Positions 28,816-37,001 of a stretch of DNA of 46,167 nt are shown piece after piece. Source of the stretch: a virus. The DNA is taken from the IMG/VR virus record IMGVR_UViG_3300032397_002786, positions 1 to 46,167 of that record. One strand, given 5' to 3'. Each line of letters begins with the position of its first letter. Position 1 is the first letter of the stretch. The notes beneath the pieces are model-generated. The model was not told the origin of the DNA, did not search any database, and saw only the letters and a list, made by a program, of their open reading frames with translations. Both the position numbers and the translations under genes were made by a program.

Positions 28816-29586
28816 TTACATGTTAGGCATTGCCAACACTGGTTCTCCGCCGAAACATCGCAGATAGAAAGATTCGGGATACAATGAGAACTGCACTTCG
28901 TTCCACATGTGAACCCCTTCGCCTTTTCCACCGTTAAGATTGTCAAGGCCGTAACTAATGTTGAAGTGTTGAATTACTCTTCCCACAGCCAGGCTTGCCA
29001 AAAAACTGACTGTAGAGACAATGGACTGACTGGTCCCGCACGCAGAAGCCTCGGCAACGTCATCATCATATAACGTCCTTTTCCATTCTTCGACATGGCC
29101 ACCGTTATTCGGGTTGAACGAGTAGATTCGACCTTCTCGTAATCCCATTCGCGTCTCGATCAGGAGGTCTGTCCCAAACGCGAACCTCAAGTGTTTTTCG
29201 AAGATAGCTTTGCGTGAAGACATCGTGTCTGTTAAGAGAAAAATGTATGTTGACTGGATCAAATTAGATGGCGTATTGTCGTCGACCATCTGATTGTACG
29301 CCTGGATCTCGAAGCCGCATTTCCGTAAGATTACCTCTTTCAACGCTTCGACTTTAGGCTTACCGATATGGCTTTCTTCGTAAATCTGATTGGACAGATT
29401 ATGCGCCTCAACCACATCGCCGTCAAATACTTTCAGGATTCCCTGCCCGCCGGGTGAGTCACCCCATCCCATTTGGGCAAGGAGTAGCGCAAGGTATGAA
29501 CCTGTCGCGCCGGCCCCAATCAGGGTTATTGATTTATTTTTTATTTGAGCCGGGTCCATAAGACCAAGCTGTCTTGAATAGTCCAT
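28816..29586 (-). CDS. E1/ThiF-like adenylyltransferase (ubiquitin-like activating enzyme)
   Basis: A 256-residue protein. I choose the ATG at 29586 because GAGGAG stands 7 bases upstream and it follows the JAB stop by one base. Rossmann motif GAGATG (24-29), DGDVVEAHNLSNQ (55-67; the D-x-D...N...Q nucleotide-binding signature), the conserved Lys in GKPK (K78), and LLTDTMSSR (D120, R125) are all present. C183 in SACGTSQS sits in the crossover loop where E1 enzymes carry the acceptor Cys. The zinc-binding CxxC pairs of MoeB/ThiF are absent, as in PRTRC and phage E1-like proteins. Predicted to adenylate the C-terminus of the ubiquitin-like protein and pass it to the E2-like partners. Confidence 0.85.
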   Translation of the reverse strand: MDYSRQLGLMDPAQIKNKSITLIGAGATGSYLALLLAQMGWGDSPGGQGILKVFDGDVVEAHNLSNQIYEESHIGKPKVEALKEVILRKCGFEIQAYNQMVDDNTPSNLIQSTYIFLLTDTMSSRKAIFEKHLRFAFGTDLLIETRMGLREGRIYSFNPNNGGHVEEWKRTLYDDDVAEASACGTSQSIVSTVSFLASLAVGRVIQHFNISYGLDNLNGGKGEGVHMWNEVQFSLYPESFYLRCFGGEPVLAMPNM

Positions 29587-29587
29587 T

Positions 29588-30499
29588 TTAAAACTCCTCG
29601 TATGTTCGTAGAAGTTCCTGAACATCTTTGGCGTTTTGTTCATCAAATTTATCAGGTAGGTTCAATTTTGTTTGTACAACACTACGAACACCACTATTGT
29701 TGCTAATGATTGTGGCACCATTATTCGGAAGCGGCGGCGTATAGACGCGAGTACGGTTGTATCCACCATTATAATAATCTTCGCCATACATCGTGCCTTG
29801 TGCTGTATAACTTTTGGTAGCAGGGGCGTTTTCTTTCTTAAGCGCCTCCACCTTTTCCATTATTTGTTTTTTCTCAGGATCAGATTGTATGACCTCGAGA
29901 ATCTGTACAAGCTTCAAAGTTGAAGCAAGGTCGGAGTCCAATGTGTTTTGGATACTTGTAAGTTTTGCAGTGAGCTCATCCTCCACATTGACCTCCTCTT
30001 GCTTCCACACTATGTTATCAAATTGAATTTGCTGATTGTAATCAAAAAACGAAACCGCCATAAGATAATGTTTGTTCACGATGACGCGAATAACATTATT
30101 CTTTGTCGATTGCATTCTTGTAAGGGCTTGTGTATCATCTTGGCCAGATGCAAACACGCCCATAGTGTTGTGGGAATGTGCCCACATAGCCATTTTATTA
30201 ATATCATCTTCTCTTTGGTGATTAATAAGCCACTCCATGACATCGTTCTCACCTTCCGGTGAAATTTCGCATGTGGCAGATGTTATCAATTGGTGTTTTG
30301 GATAGAATATATCCCTCACATAAAATGCGTAATTCTCTAATGTGTCGACGACTCCATAGAAACCGATTTCTTCGGAATGAGCGTCGACCATGCATTCTAT
30401 CCACTTCAACGCCTTACTGGAAAAGATAATGGTCGGGGGCATTTTCTTTTCAGGTGCAAGGATTTTGTAAGTGGCTTTTTCAGCAACATTTTTCATCAT
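29588..30499 (-). CDS. JAB/MPN (JAMM) metalloprotease
   Basis: A 303-residue protein; ATG at 30499 overlaps the upstream stop by one base (TGATG). The JAMM signature is complete: Glu in EEIGFYG (E43), then HSHNTMGVFASGQDD giving HxHx7SxxD with H108, H110, S118 and D121, which bind zinc. This family removes or trims ubiquitin-like proteins. The catalytic domain covers about residues 20-165. A helical segment (about 170-225), a Gly/Asn/Tyr-rich linker and a short helical C-terminus ending in ELLRTYEEF follow. Located between the E2-like and E1-like genes, as in PRTRC and type-6 prokaryotic ubiquitin-like cassettes. Deconjugation or maturation of the tandem modifier is the likely role. Confidence 0.85.
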   Translation of the reverse strand: MMKNVAEKATYKILAPEKKMPPTIIFSSKALKWIECMVDAHSEEIGFYGVVDTLENYAFYVRDIFYPKHQLITSATCEISPEGENDVMEWLINHQREDDINKMAMWAHSHNTMGVFASGQDDTQALTRMQSTKNNVIRVIVNKHYLMAVSFFDYNQQIQFDNIVWKQEEVNVEDELTAKLTSIQNTLDSDLASTLKLVQILEVIQSDPEKKQIMEKVEALKKENAPATKSYTAQGTMYGEDYYNGGYNRTRVYTPPLPNNGATIISNNSGVRSVVQTKLNLPDKFDEQNAKDVQELLRTYEEF

Positions 30500-31926
30500 C
30501 AAACTCCACCTCCAACCTTAGGGAAGTTGAGTATCTTGGAACCCCACGCATCATTCGGATCGGGGTTTTTGATAAACCGGATGATGAGCTCAACTACAAG
30601 AATAATATTCTTTGCAATGAGCGCTTGGTGAATTTGGGCAAACACATTGCCAAAACATATTTCACCTTCTCTTACATGGCCGCATTCCCATTTGGAATTG
30701 CCGTTGCCATTATTAATACAATATTGATGTGTCAGATTTTTGATCTTAACCGGACGACCGGCTGTCGATCCAGGATCAGTTTCACATAACAGTAGCATCA
30801 GCGAAAGGTTAATTTGCATTTCGCCAATATCAAATATTTGTGTGCGCCCGCGATCATCCGTAATCGGATCGGAACGCAAACGGTTTGTCAGAATAATCAA
30901 ATCGCCAGTATCGGCCGCGATATAAACCTTTTTGATATCGCCACCATAAGCGCTTAATTGATCGATTTGCGCTTTGACTCTCTGGACCTTTTCATTTTCA
31001 ACGACCGGCTTCATCAGAAGATTTATTTCATTCTGAATAATGAGCGATCGTCTCATAATTTTTTCGAGCTCGGCAAGTTTGGACGAAACCATTCCGGCCT
31101 GTGTCGAAACGTTGTTCCTCAATGTTTTTGCGATCTCTACCGGCACCTGTTCAGTAGGAACTTCCCCGGGCAGAACGTAATTGGCAACGGGAACTATCCC
31201 TGTACCATTAACCTCTTCTTCCTCTTCTTCTCCTATCTGCGGCTCTACTATGTTATCAATGTTAATCCTTGTAAGACGCTCTACAGCTTCAGCTACAGGC
31301 GCCGGTGGGGTAGGAGCGGTATGTACAAACGCATCGGGAAACCTTCCAGCAGGGGCACCGACACCGCCACCGCCACCGACACCGCCACCGACACCGCCAC
31401 CGCCACCGACACCGACACCGACACCGCCACCGCCACCGACACCGCCACCGACACCGCCACCGCCATCGCCACCGCCACCCGTTACAACCGCCTGATATTG
31501 ATATGTAGCACCAATCGGGCGCGGGGCGCCCATATCGACACCAACAATAACATCATTCGGCCTCTGGTGCTGATTGTACGCATTGTCCCATCCCGATTCT
31601 CTCGCTGCTGTCCTGATCTCTTCATCAGTAGTTGGCCGCAATCTCCGTCCGGTAAGCGTATCAACACCAGGCAATGTTAATGGCGCCCGCTGCTGCTGAA
31701 CTAACCGGCTGCATAAATAATCGCCAGCTCTATCTCTTGAGAAATCAAGAGGGCCAGCAACGTTCTGCAGCCTTTCTTTTGCACGTTCGGTAGCTTCGGA
31801 ATACATAAATGATAATTGCAAAGAATTATTTGCAAGTTCATTAATCCCTGTTACGAGACTAATGACATCTGGCGGCAAATTATCAAATGTAATGCCTGTT
31901 CCACTATCAATAATAATTTGATACAT
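30499..31926 (-). CDS. E2 (UBC)-like protein B with Gly-rich linker
   Basis: A 475-residue protein. Residues 1-148 are helical and unknown. Residues 150-190 are a nearly pure Gly/Val linker coded by a GC-rich microsatellite. Residues 231-238 are a Glu run, and 260-320 look coiled. About 330-470 read as a UBC fold: strands KKVYIAADTGDLIIL and IFDIGEMQINLSL, then CGHVREGEICFGN with candidate catalytic C424 and H417 in the HPN-like place, then a helix and NPDPNDAWGS, matching the PNPxDP region of E2 enzymes. The C-terminus aligns by eye with the neighbouring 646-residue protein (DIGxxxI, HVxE..GxxCxGN). Probable ubiquitin-like carrier or ligase. The E2 call rests on motifs, not a profile search. 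Confidence 0.6.
   Translation of the reverse strand: MYQIIIDSGTGITFDNLPPDVISLVTGINELANNSLQLSFMYSEATERAKERLQNVAGPLDFSRDRAGDYLCSRLVQQQRAPLTLPGVDTLTGRRLRPTTDEEIRTAARESGWDNAYNQHQRPNDVIVGVDMGAPRPIGATYQYQAVVTGGGGDGGGGVGGGVGGGGGVGVGVGGGGGVGGGVGGGGGVGAPAGRFPDAFVHTAPTPPAPVAEAVERLTRINIDNIVEPQIGEEEEEEVNGTGIVPVANYVLPGEVPTEQVPVEIAKTLRNNVSTQAGMVSSKLAELEKIMRRSLIIQNEINLLMKPVVENEKVQRVKAQIDQLSAYGGDIKKVYIAADTGDLIILTNRLRSDPITDDRGRTQIFDIGEMQINLSLMLLLCETDPGSTAGRPVKIKNLTHQYCINNGNGNSKWECGHVREGEICFGNVFAQIHQALIAKNIILVVELIIRFIKNPDPNDAWGSKILNFPKVGGGV
31355..31480. repeat. GC-rich CACCGC-type microsatellite inside the E2-like gene
   Basis: About 126 bases of imperfect CCACCG/CCACCGACA repeats in an otherwise AT-rich region. 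In the coding frame they give the Gly/Val linker at residues 150-190. Such tracts change length easily by slippage. Confidence 0.9.
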
Positions 31927-31938
31927 CCATTATTCTCC

Positions 31939-33879
31939 TTAGATTGAAATGTTAAGAGGTATGGCGTCAGCCAACATATCATCAAATTTTTGTTCTGTCT
32001 CAGACTTTTCCTCAGGCTTTTGATACAGAGGGTCATCATCCATCAACGCGGTATGCTCAGAAACTTCGGGCCACGAACTTATATATTGCCCCGCACCATC
32101 GCCAGTATTAGCGCTTTGCAGGAAGATCAATATTTGATAAACCAGATCGAAAAGGTTTCGATTTTTATAAGCTTCCGTGACACCGACTGTCAGATTCCCA
32201 TGACATGCGTGCCCGTCTTCGAAGACATGAGGGGCCTGCATACTCGGATTCATTCCCATACCTTGAAACTTTGTATTGTAAATACGAACGGTATTATTGA
32301 CATCATACTGCGTATCAAGCATTCCTATCGTTATGTGAAACATACCGATATCATGCCATTTCTTTGTTCGTTCGTCTTTAGCATACAGATTCTTGGTATA
32401 TACATGAACCGTACCGTTCTTGATGAAAACCGCATTTACTTTGTTGATCGCCATCGTATCGTTGAAATTTGTTTTGGCCTTTTCAGCCTCCTTTTCTTCA
32501 AATGATTTGATATCAAATGCCGATATCTGATCATTATAACGAGTCATTAATTTTGCAGACTCCATGGCAAGGCTGGTGTATTTTTTAAACAATGAAACCT
32601 GCTCTTCGTGAAGAGCTTTAATTCCGTCAAATACCGATCTCGCAGACTTCATTGAATACTCAACATAAGAATCCATATTATCAGAACTGAATTCTTTAAA
32701 ATATCCGCCATCAATTTCGAATAATTTTTCTCGAGAAAAAGATGTTGAGAATCGATTTCCGATTTCAAGCATAGCTCTTGAGAAAAAACTATTGGTCTCA
32801 TTGTCGGGTTGAAATAAAAGAAAGATAATGTGTTTATCTTTTACAGCCCATATTGCCCCAGTATAGAAGTCTTTAAAAATCTTGTCATACTTGAAGAATG
32901 GGCTATTTTCTCTCATTTGGTATATTTTGGCAATCCTCTCTTCTTTTTCAGCTTTAGAAAGATGATCGTCGCCATTAATCTTTTTAATCCTGTCGTTTGA
33001 TGCATTGTTTCCACACACTTTAAAAATTTTTCTCAGCTCTTTTCCAAGGCATATCGTTAATCCCGCCCTGCCTTCATAAAACCCACTGCTGGACGCTGTC
33101 GGATTAATTATTATAGTGTGCTTTGCAGTATCAACAGATTGTTCATCAGATCTTTTAAATGTCTTAATCATAATGTCAAAGTGAATTGTATAAATAATAT
33201 TTCTCCCAATCGCCTTTGACAATTCTTTTAAGTCCTCTATCCTGCCGTCTCCCATTCCCGTATCGAATACGACATAATGCCCTTCGTGTTCTATTTTCTT
33301 TAAATATCCACCAAACAGGCCTCCATCCATAAATAACAGGTTGATATACTTCTCTCCAGGAATCACCGGTTTAGGAATCTCAATCGGTATTGGAATTGGT
33401 GCTATCGATTCAACAACAGCTTGTTCATCTTCCGATGCTGGAACTTCCGCTGTTGCATTTGCAACATCATCATTGTGTTGATGTGCCCCTCTTTCTCTTC
33501 CTATACGGTGAAGTTCCTTCATTTCCAATAATTGATTTTGGATATGATCAATCAAAAATCTCGGATACTGCATATCCATAAATTTTTTGAAATATGAATG
33601 TTCTTTCACACCACCATCGGTAAGAGAGTAGAGGATTGTTTCATCTTCCCAGAACCGCATAAGTAGAAGTCTCATCCCGCTTACACATGACCCAATCTGG
33701 CTAACATGAACATCGTCTCTATCCCCATCCCATATGTGGGTGAAGAAATGATCCAGGTAAATGAAATCATCTTCATCAATGATGTGGACCATTTTCCCGT
33801 CTGGCATTGAATATGGCTCATACTCAAATCCAAGCGCAGAAGTGATCCACGTTTCTACGAACGCATACAGTGAATTCAT
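31939..33879 (-). CDS. E2 (UBC)-like protein A, PRTRC-B-like, first gene of the operon
   Basis: A 646-residue protein with GGAGGT upstream of its ATG. Residues 1-130 and 175-460 are unrecognised alpha/beta regions joined by a Pro/Glu-rich linker (about 140-172). A helical segment runs about 405-475. Residues 480-605 resemble the prokaryotic E2 family D seen in PRTRC protein B: strands NAVFIKNGTVHVYTKN and HDIGMFHITIGM, then QAPHVFEDGHACHGN with candidate catalytic C559 and H551, a helix NLFDLVYQILIFLQS, and a closing SSWPEV. The same order and spacing recur in the next gene. It leads the operon 46 bases after the motif at 33925. Probably accepts the activated modifier from the E1-like protein. 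Confidence 0.6.
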   Translation of the reverse strand: MNSLYAFVETWITSALGFEYEPYSMPDGKMVHIIDEDDFIYLDHFFTHIWDGDRDDVHVSQIGSCVSGMRLLLMRFWEDETILYSLTDGGVKEHSYFKKFMDMQYPRFLIDHIQNQLLEMKELHRIGRERGAHQHNDDVANATAEVPASEDEQAVVESIAPIPIPIEIPKPVIPGEKYINLLFMDGGLFGGYLKKIEHEGHYVVFDTGMGDGRIEDLKELSKAIGRNIIYTIHFDIMIKTFKRSDEQSVDTAKHTIIINPTASSSGFYEGRAGLTICLGKELRKIFKVCGNNASNDRIKKINGDDHLSKAEKEERIAKIYQMRENSPFFKYDKIFKDFYTGAIWAVKDKHIIFLLFQPDNETNSFFSRAMLEIGNRFSTSFSREKLFEIDGGYFKEFSSDNMDSYVEYSMKSARSVFDGIKALHEEQVSLFKKYTSLAMESAKLMTRYNDQISAFDIKSFEEKEAEKAKTNFNDTMAINKVNAVFIKNGTVHVYTKNLYAKDERTKKWHDIGMFHITIGMLDTQYDVNNTVRIYNTKFQGMGMNPSMQAPHVFEDGHACHGNLTVGVTEAYKNRNLFDLVYQILIFLQSANTGDGAGQYISSWPEVSEHTALMDDDPLYQKPEEKSETEQKFDDMLADAIPLNISI

Positions 33880-33924
33880 TACATTTCACCTCCAATTGTT
33901 TTAAATTAAAATTAAATTCCCTCT

Positions 33925-33939
33925 ATAATTGTTATTACA
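33925..33939 (-). promoter_or_regulatory. Shared upstream motif TGTAATAACAATTAT (ubiquitin-like operon)
   Basis: Read on the - strand, this 15-base motif followed by AGA lies 46 bases before the first E2-like gene. An identical 15-mer lies 22 bases before the ssDNA-binding-like gene at 45526-45540. An exact 15-base match at two gene starts in the same orientation suggests a phage promoter or operator. Confidence 0.45.
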
Positions 33940-33959
33940 TATTGGGTTTTAAAATAACG

Positions 33960-34139
33960 TCATTTTTTAATTATTGGGCCAAAGCTTCCGCACCAAGAAT
34001 CATATATTACAGGCGGAAAAATACCTTCCCATTCGCCATTTATTTTTTTTGCTACGGGAGGGTTTTTTCTACATTGAAACTCACCATCGTCGGTGACTCT
34101 TAAAAAAAAACAAATATCGCATCGTTCTTCATTTTCCAT
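33960..34139 (-). CDS. Small Cys-rich (probably metal-binding) protein
   Basis: A 59-residue protein. I choose the ATG at 34139, 7 bases after GGGGG; a TTG two codons upstream is possible. The pattern CDICxF...FQCRxNPP...WCGSF gives four cysteines in a CxxC...C...WCG arrangement, familiar from small phage and bacterial zinc or iron-sulfur proteins of unknown role. It overlaps the end of the VRR-NUC gene by 11 bases and is the last gene of that operon. Confidence 0.6.
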   Translation of the reverse strand: MENEERCDICFFLRVTDDGEFQCRKNPPVAKKINGEWEGIFPPVIYDSWCGSFGPIIKK

Positions 34140-34473
34140 CGCCAATCCCCCTTTTTAAAAAATAAGGCACAAGCCCGACATTGATTTTAAGAACAATCCA
34201 TTCATCCCATGAAAAGCATGTGAAGGCTTTACCCCCACACGCATTTATCTTTGCAATCTGAAACTTCTGAATTTCAGAAACTCTTCCCAAGACCGGTCGT
34301 TTAGTTTCAACAAAGACCTCCCCGCTTAATTCTGTTGTAAAGAATATATCGGGGATACCGTCTTCGTTGGCGCTTTCGATTTTGAAACACATACAATCTT
34401 TTTGGAGCGATCTAAGGTCTTTGAGGATCTTGCTTTGCAGAATCGACTCACGTTGAGGGGGTTTCTTTCCCAT
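34129..34473 (-). CDS. VRR-NUC family nuclease
   Basis: A 114-residue protein using the ATG at 34473; in-frame starts further upstream (up to 34509) lie inside the preceding gene. The small VRR-NUC fold of the PD-(D/E)xK superfamily is visible: RESILQSKIL helix with E9, GIPDIFF with D42, VFVETKRP with E56 and K58, and a C-terminal GGKAFTCFSWDEW strand. Phage members cut branched or structured DNA, for example during recombination or replication. It overlaps its upstream neighbour by 26 bases and sits downstream of the SNF2 helicase and HTH genes. Confidence 0.8.
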   Translation of the reverse strand: MGKKPPQRESILQSKILKDLRSLQKDCMCFKIESANEDGIPDIFFTTELSGEVFVETKRPVLGRVSEIQKFQIAKINACGGKAFTCFSWDEWIVLKINVGLVPYFLKRGIGDGK

Positions 34474-34891
34474 ACACATCATCTCCAAAATCAGCTTTAA
34501 ACTCTTCATTAAACGGAACGAATGTTTGCATCGTCACATTCGGATTTGTTGATAAATATAACCATCCGCCAGGGACTCTCATCACCGACATAGATGGGCT
34601 TAATTGGAATTCTTCTCCAATATCCATAGAGTAGATTTTTTGTGACAACTCCATGTGTTTCGACATGCGGTCCTCATCATAATTTTTTGGCTTGAAAGAA
34701 AGCATTTTCTTTTTAACTTCAGAGAATTTATCTTCCAGCCAGCATTGAATCCATTCTTCTTTGCTTTCGTAGTCCAACCCTGGGCCTATCGATTCTTCCA
34801 TATCGACTTCGACGACTTCCTGGTCGTATGCTTCGTGCGCAAGGTTGACGATCACCTGTTTCAAAAAACCCGGATTATTAAGAATGCTCAT
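34448..34891 (-). CDS. Acidic helical protein, unknown
   Basis: A 147-residue acidic protein with GGAGG before its ATG. The first 70 residues are helical; the rest contain short strands (MSVMRVPGGWLYLS). It overlaps the HTH gene by 4 bases (ATGA) and the VRR-NUC gene at its other end, so it belongs to the helicase-nuclease operon. No family is recognised. Confidence 0.65.
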   Translation of the reverse strand: MSILNNPGFLKQVIVNLAHEAYDQEVVEVDMEESIGPGLDYESKEEWIQCWLEDKFSEVKKKMLSFKPKNYDEDRMSKHMELSQKIYSMDIGEEFQLSPSMSVMRVPGGWLYLSTNPNVTMQTFVPFNEEFKADFGDDVYGKETPST

Positions 34892-35181
34892 TTGGCCTCC
34901 ATCTTTTTTATAATCCTATGCACTGTCATTCTTGTTAAATTGTACTTTTTGGCTATATCAACTTTAGGCATCATTCTCATCGAATAGTCTGTATATATCA
35001 ATTTGTTCCGATTTATTTTTGTATCGGACACTTTAAATATTGGAAGATCAAACCTCTTCCTAAAAGCAAATACATACTGCCTGGTGACGTTTAAAAATTT
35101 AGCCATCTCAACGTCGGTTTTATACGTTTTCTGTAATGTGATAAACTGCGCTTTTGAGATGGTAAAAGGAAGCTTTTTCAT
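34888..35181 (-). CDS. Small double helix-turn-helix protein
   Basis: A 97-residue basic protein with two helix-turn-helix-like segments: residues about 23-48 (VEMAKFLNVTRQYVFAFRKR) and about 73-95 (VDIAKKYNLTRMTVHRIIKK). The repeated pattern xxxIAKxxNxTRxxVxxxxKK suggests internal duplication. Start and stop overlap neighbouring genes by 4 bases each (ATGA). Probably a DNA-binding regulator or replication accessory factor; no partner can be named. Confidence 0.7.
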   Translation of the reverse strand: MKKLPFTISKAQFITLQKTYKTDVEMAKFLNVTRQYVFAFRKRFDLPIFKVSDTKINRNKLIYTDYSMRMMPKVDIAKKYNLTRMTVHRIIKKMEAK

Positions 35182-37001
35182 ATTTGAGATATACCTCTTT
35201 TAAGGATTATTTTTTCCATTGCACCTTTATTTTTAAGAACTCTTGAAAGTTCTGATAATGTCAAAGCCAAATCTTGTTTTTGCATTAATGACATTAATGC
35301 TATTTCATCAATTGTGTTCTCTGTGACAAGATCTATAACTGTCACCGTTTCTTTCTGGCCCTTCCTGTGCTGCCGGCCCTCAGCTTGATCCCTTGTAACC
35401 CACGATCTGGAGTTGCTGAAGAATACTTGATAATTGGAATATTGGATATTCTGCCCGACACCCATTTTTCTTGGGTTGGCAACCATATACAACTGTTTGG
35501 CGGATTCCCATAATCTTACTTTGCCAAATGCATCATCATCGCCATAGCATGTAAGGCAAGATCCTTTCCCAAAGGCTTTGTCAATTGCTTTCACTATTAG
35601 CTGTATCGCCATGGTGTAATTTGTCCAAATGATAATTTTTCTATCCGATGGAATGTTTATCAATGTATCAATCAATAGATTCATTTTTGGATTTTCATCC
35701 AGTATAATCGTGTTGCTTATATTCTTTTCAGATCCGGTAAGTTGATCCATCTCGTAACGTGTATTGATGTAAAACCCGGATGCTATCTGATGAAGTTTGC
35801 CCTGCAATGTCAGAGCCGTCTTAGCTCCTATTTGCCCTTCACAAGAATTGTCACAGCACCCCTGCTTATTACATTTTCCGCACATATCATCAATAACAGC
35901 AACGAGGTCCGCAGACATTTCTTTATAAAGCTTTTCCTGCCCTCCGTGCATTTTGCATGTATACTTCTGTCTTATGAGTGGTGGGAGGTCAAGGCAATCC
36001 TCTTTCTTAAACATGACCGATAGATCTCCAGTTATCTTTTTTATCTCTTCGTGGGCGCCTGGAGAGGCTATCCACACATACTGATCCGGATCTACGGCGT
36101 ACATGTATCTTCTCCTGAACTCATCATAGTTCGCATACGGGACGGTGTCGGCGCCAAGGAATCTAAATGGCATATAGAATGACATTGTGTTGTTGGCGTG
36201 AAGTGTTCCGGTAACGATATACTTGTAAGGAGAATTTTCAAAAAGCCTTATTATTGATTTTGTTTGCCGGGACTTTGGGCTTCCAAGTCTGTGCGCTTCA
36301 TCGAGAACTATCATTTCAAAAAAACCTTCTGATATATACTCCTCAAGAGCAAACATAGATTCGTAATTTGAAATGTATATATGGTACTCTTTGTTTCTCT
36401 TTTTGCTGTTAAATTTCCGGTTAAGAATTTTGTTCGCTTGTTCCGATCCATTGAGAACAACGCCCTCAAGATGAGGAACCTGAACTTCCATTTCTGCGAG
36501 AACATTCTTCTTAAGATCGGAAAGAGTGATGACAAGGGCGCGCTTAACGACGCCCTTCTCAATCCTTTTGTCGATAGCCCACAGATACGGACCAGTCTTA
36601 CAGGTTCCAGGGTCTGCGATAATCGATGCTGCGTCAGAATAATATATGGCATTAAACATTATCTTCTGGTGTGCCATCACATCAGGGTATAGTCCCCTGT
36701 AATTATAATCAAATTTGATATCTTTTTCAGAGTATTGATTCTTTATTCTCTGAATATTTATAACACGCTTTTTATTTTTTTCTACTAATTGATCGATTAT
36801 GGTTTTTGTTGAAGAGTCGCAACTTATACCATAACGATCGAATTTCGAAATTAATATCGATGCCTTGAGAGGTATCCTGATCTTATTTTGATTACGAAGT
36901 TTGTCGCCACCCATGACAGATTGCATGGACAGCAAAAGATCCATATCATCACATTCAACCACAAAGCTATTCTTGTCCAACAGAGAAATTTTTACACCCA
37001 A
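35178..37001 (-). CDS. SNF2-family DEAH helicase/translocase
   Basis: A 607-residue superfamily-2 ATPase. A TTG start at 37001 behind GGGG fits best. Motifs: Q-like region DVMAHQKIMF (about 108), an unusual Walker A DPGTCKT (130-136; Cys where Gly is usual), VITLSDLKKN (157-166), DEAH (234-237), TGTLHAN (264-270), WTNY (459-462), GVGQNIQYSNY (514-524) and motif VI RDQAEGRQHRKGQ (537-549), which is SNF2-type. A Cys cluster CGKCNKQGCC (374-383) with C387 between the lobes could bind zinc. Phage members act in replication or recombination-dependent initiation. Overlaps the upstream gene by 10 bases. Confidence 0.88.
   Translation of the reverse strand: MGVKISLLDKNSFVVECDDMDLLLSMQSVMGGDKLRNQNKIRIPLKASILISKFDRYGISCDSSTKTIIDQLVEKNKKRVINIQRIKNQYSEKDIKFDYNYRGLYPDVMAHQKIMFNAIYYSDAASIIADPGTCKTGPYLWAIDKRIEKGVVKRALVITLSDLKKNVLAEMEVQVPHLEGVVLNGSEQANKILNRKFNSKKRNKEYHIYISNYESMFALEEYISEGFFEMIVLDEAHRLGSPKSRQTKSIIRLFENSPYKYIVTGTLHANNTMSFYMPFRFLGADTVPYANYDEFRRRYMYAVDPDQYVWIASPGAHEEIKKITGDLSVMFKKEDCLDLPPLIRQKYTCKMHGGQEKLYKEMSADLVAVIDDMCGKCNKQGCCDNSCEGQIGAKTALTLQGKLHQIASGFYINTRYEMDQLTGSEKNISNTIILDENPKMNLLIDTLINIPSDRKIIIWTNYTMAIQLIVKAIDKAFGKGSCLTCYGDDDAFGKVRLWESAKQLYMVANPRKMGVGQNIQYSNYQVFFSNSRSWVTRDQAEGRQHRKGQKETVTVIDLVTENTIDEIALMSLMQKQDLALTLSELSRVLKNKGAMEKIILKRGISQI

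Noticed and set aside
29672-31680. + strand frames across the ubiquitin-like operon, including a Pro/Thr-rich one over the microsatellite
   Set aside because: No ribosome binding sites, and the - strand frames carry complete JAMM, E1 and E2 motifs with coupled starts.
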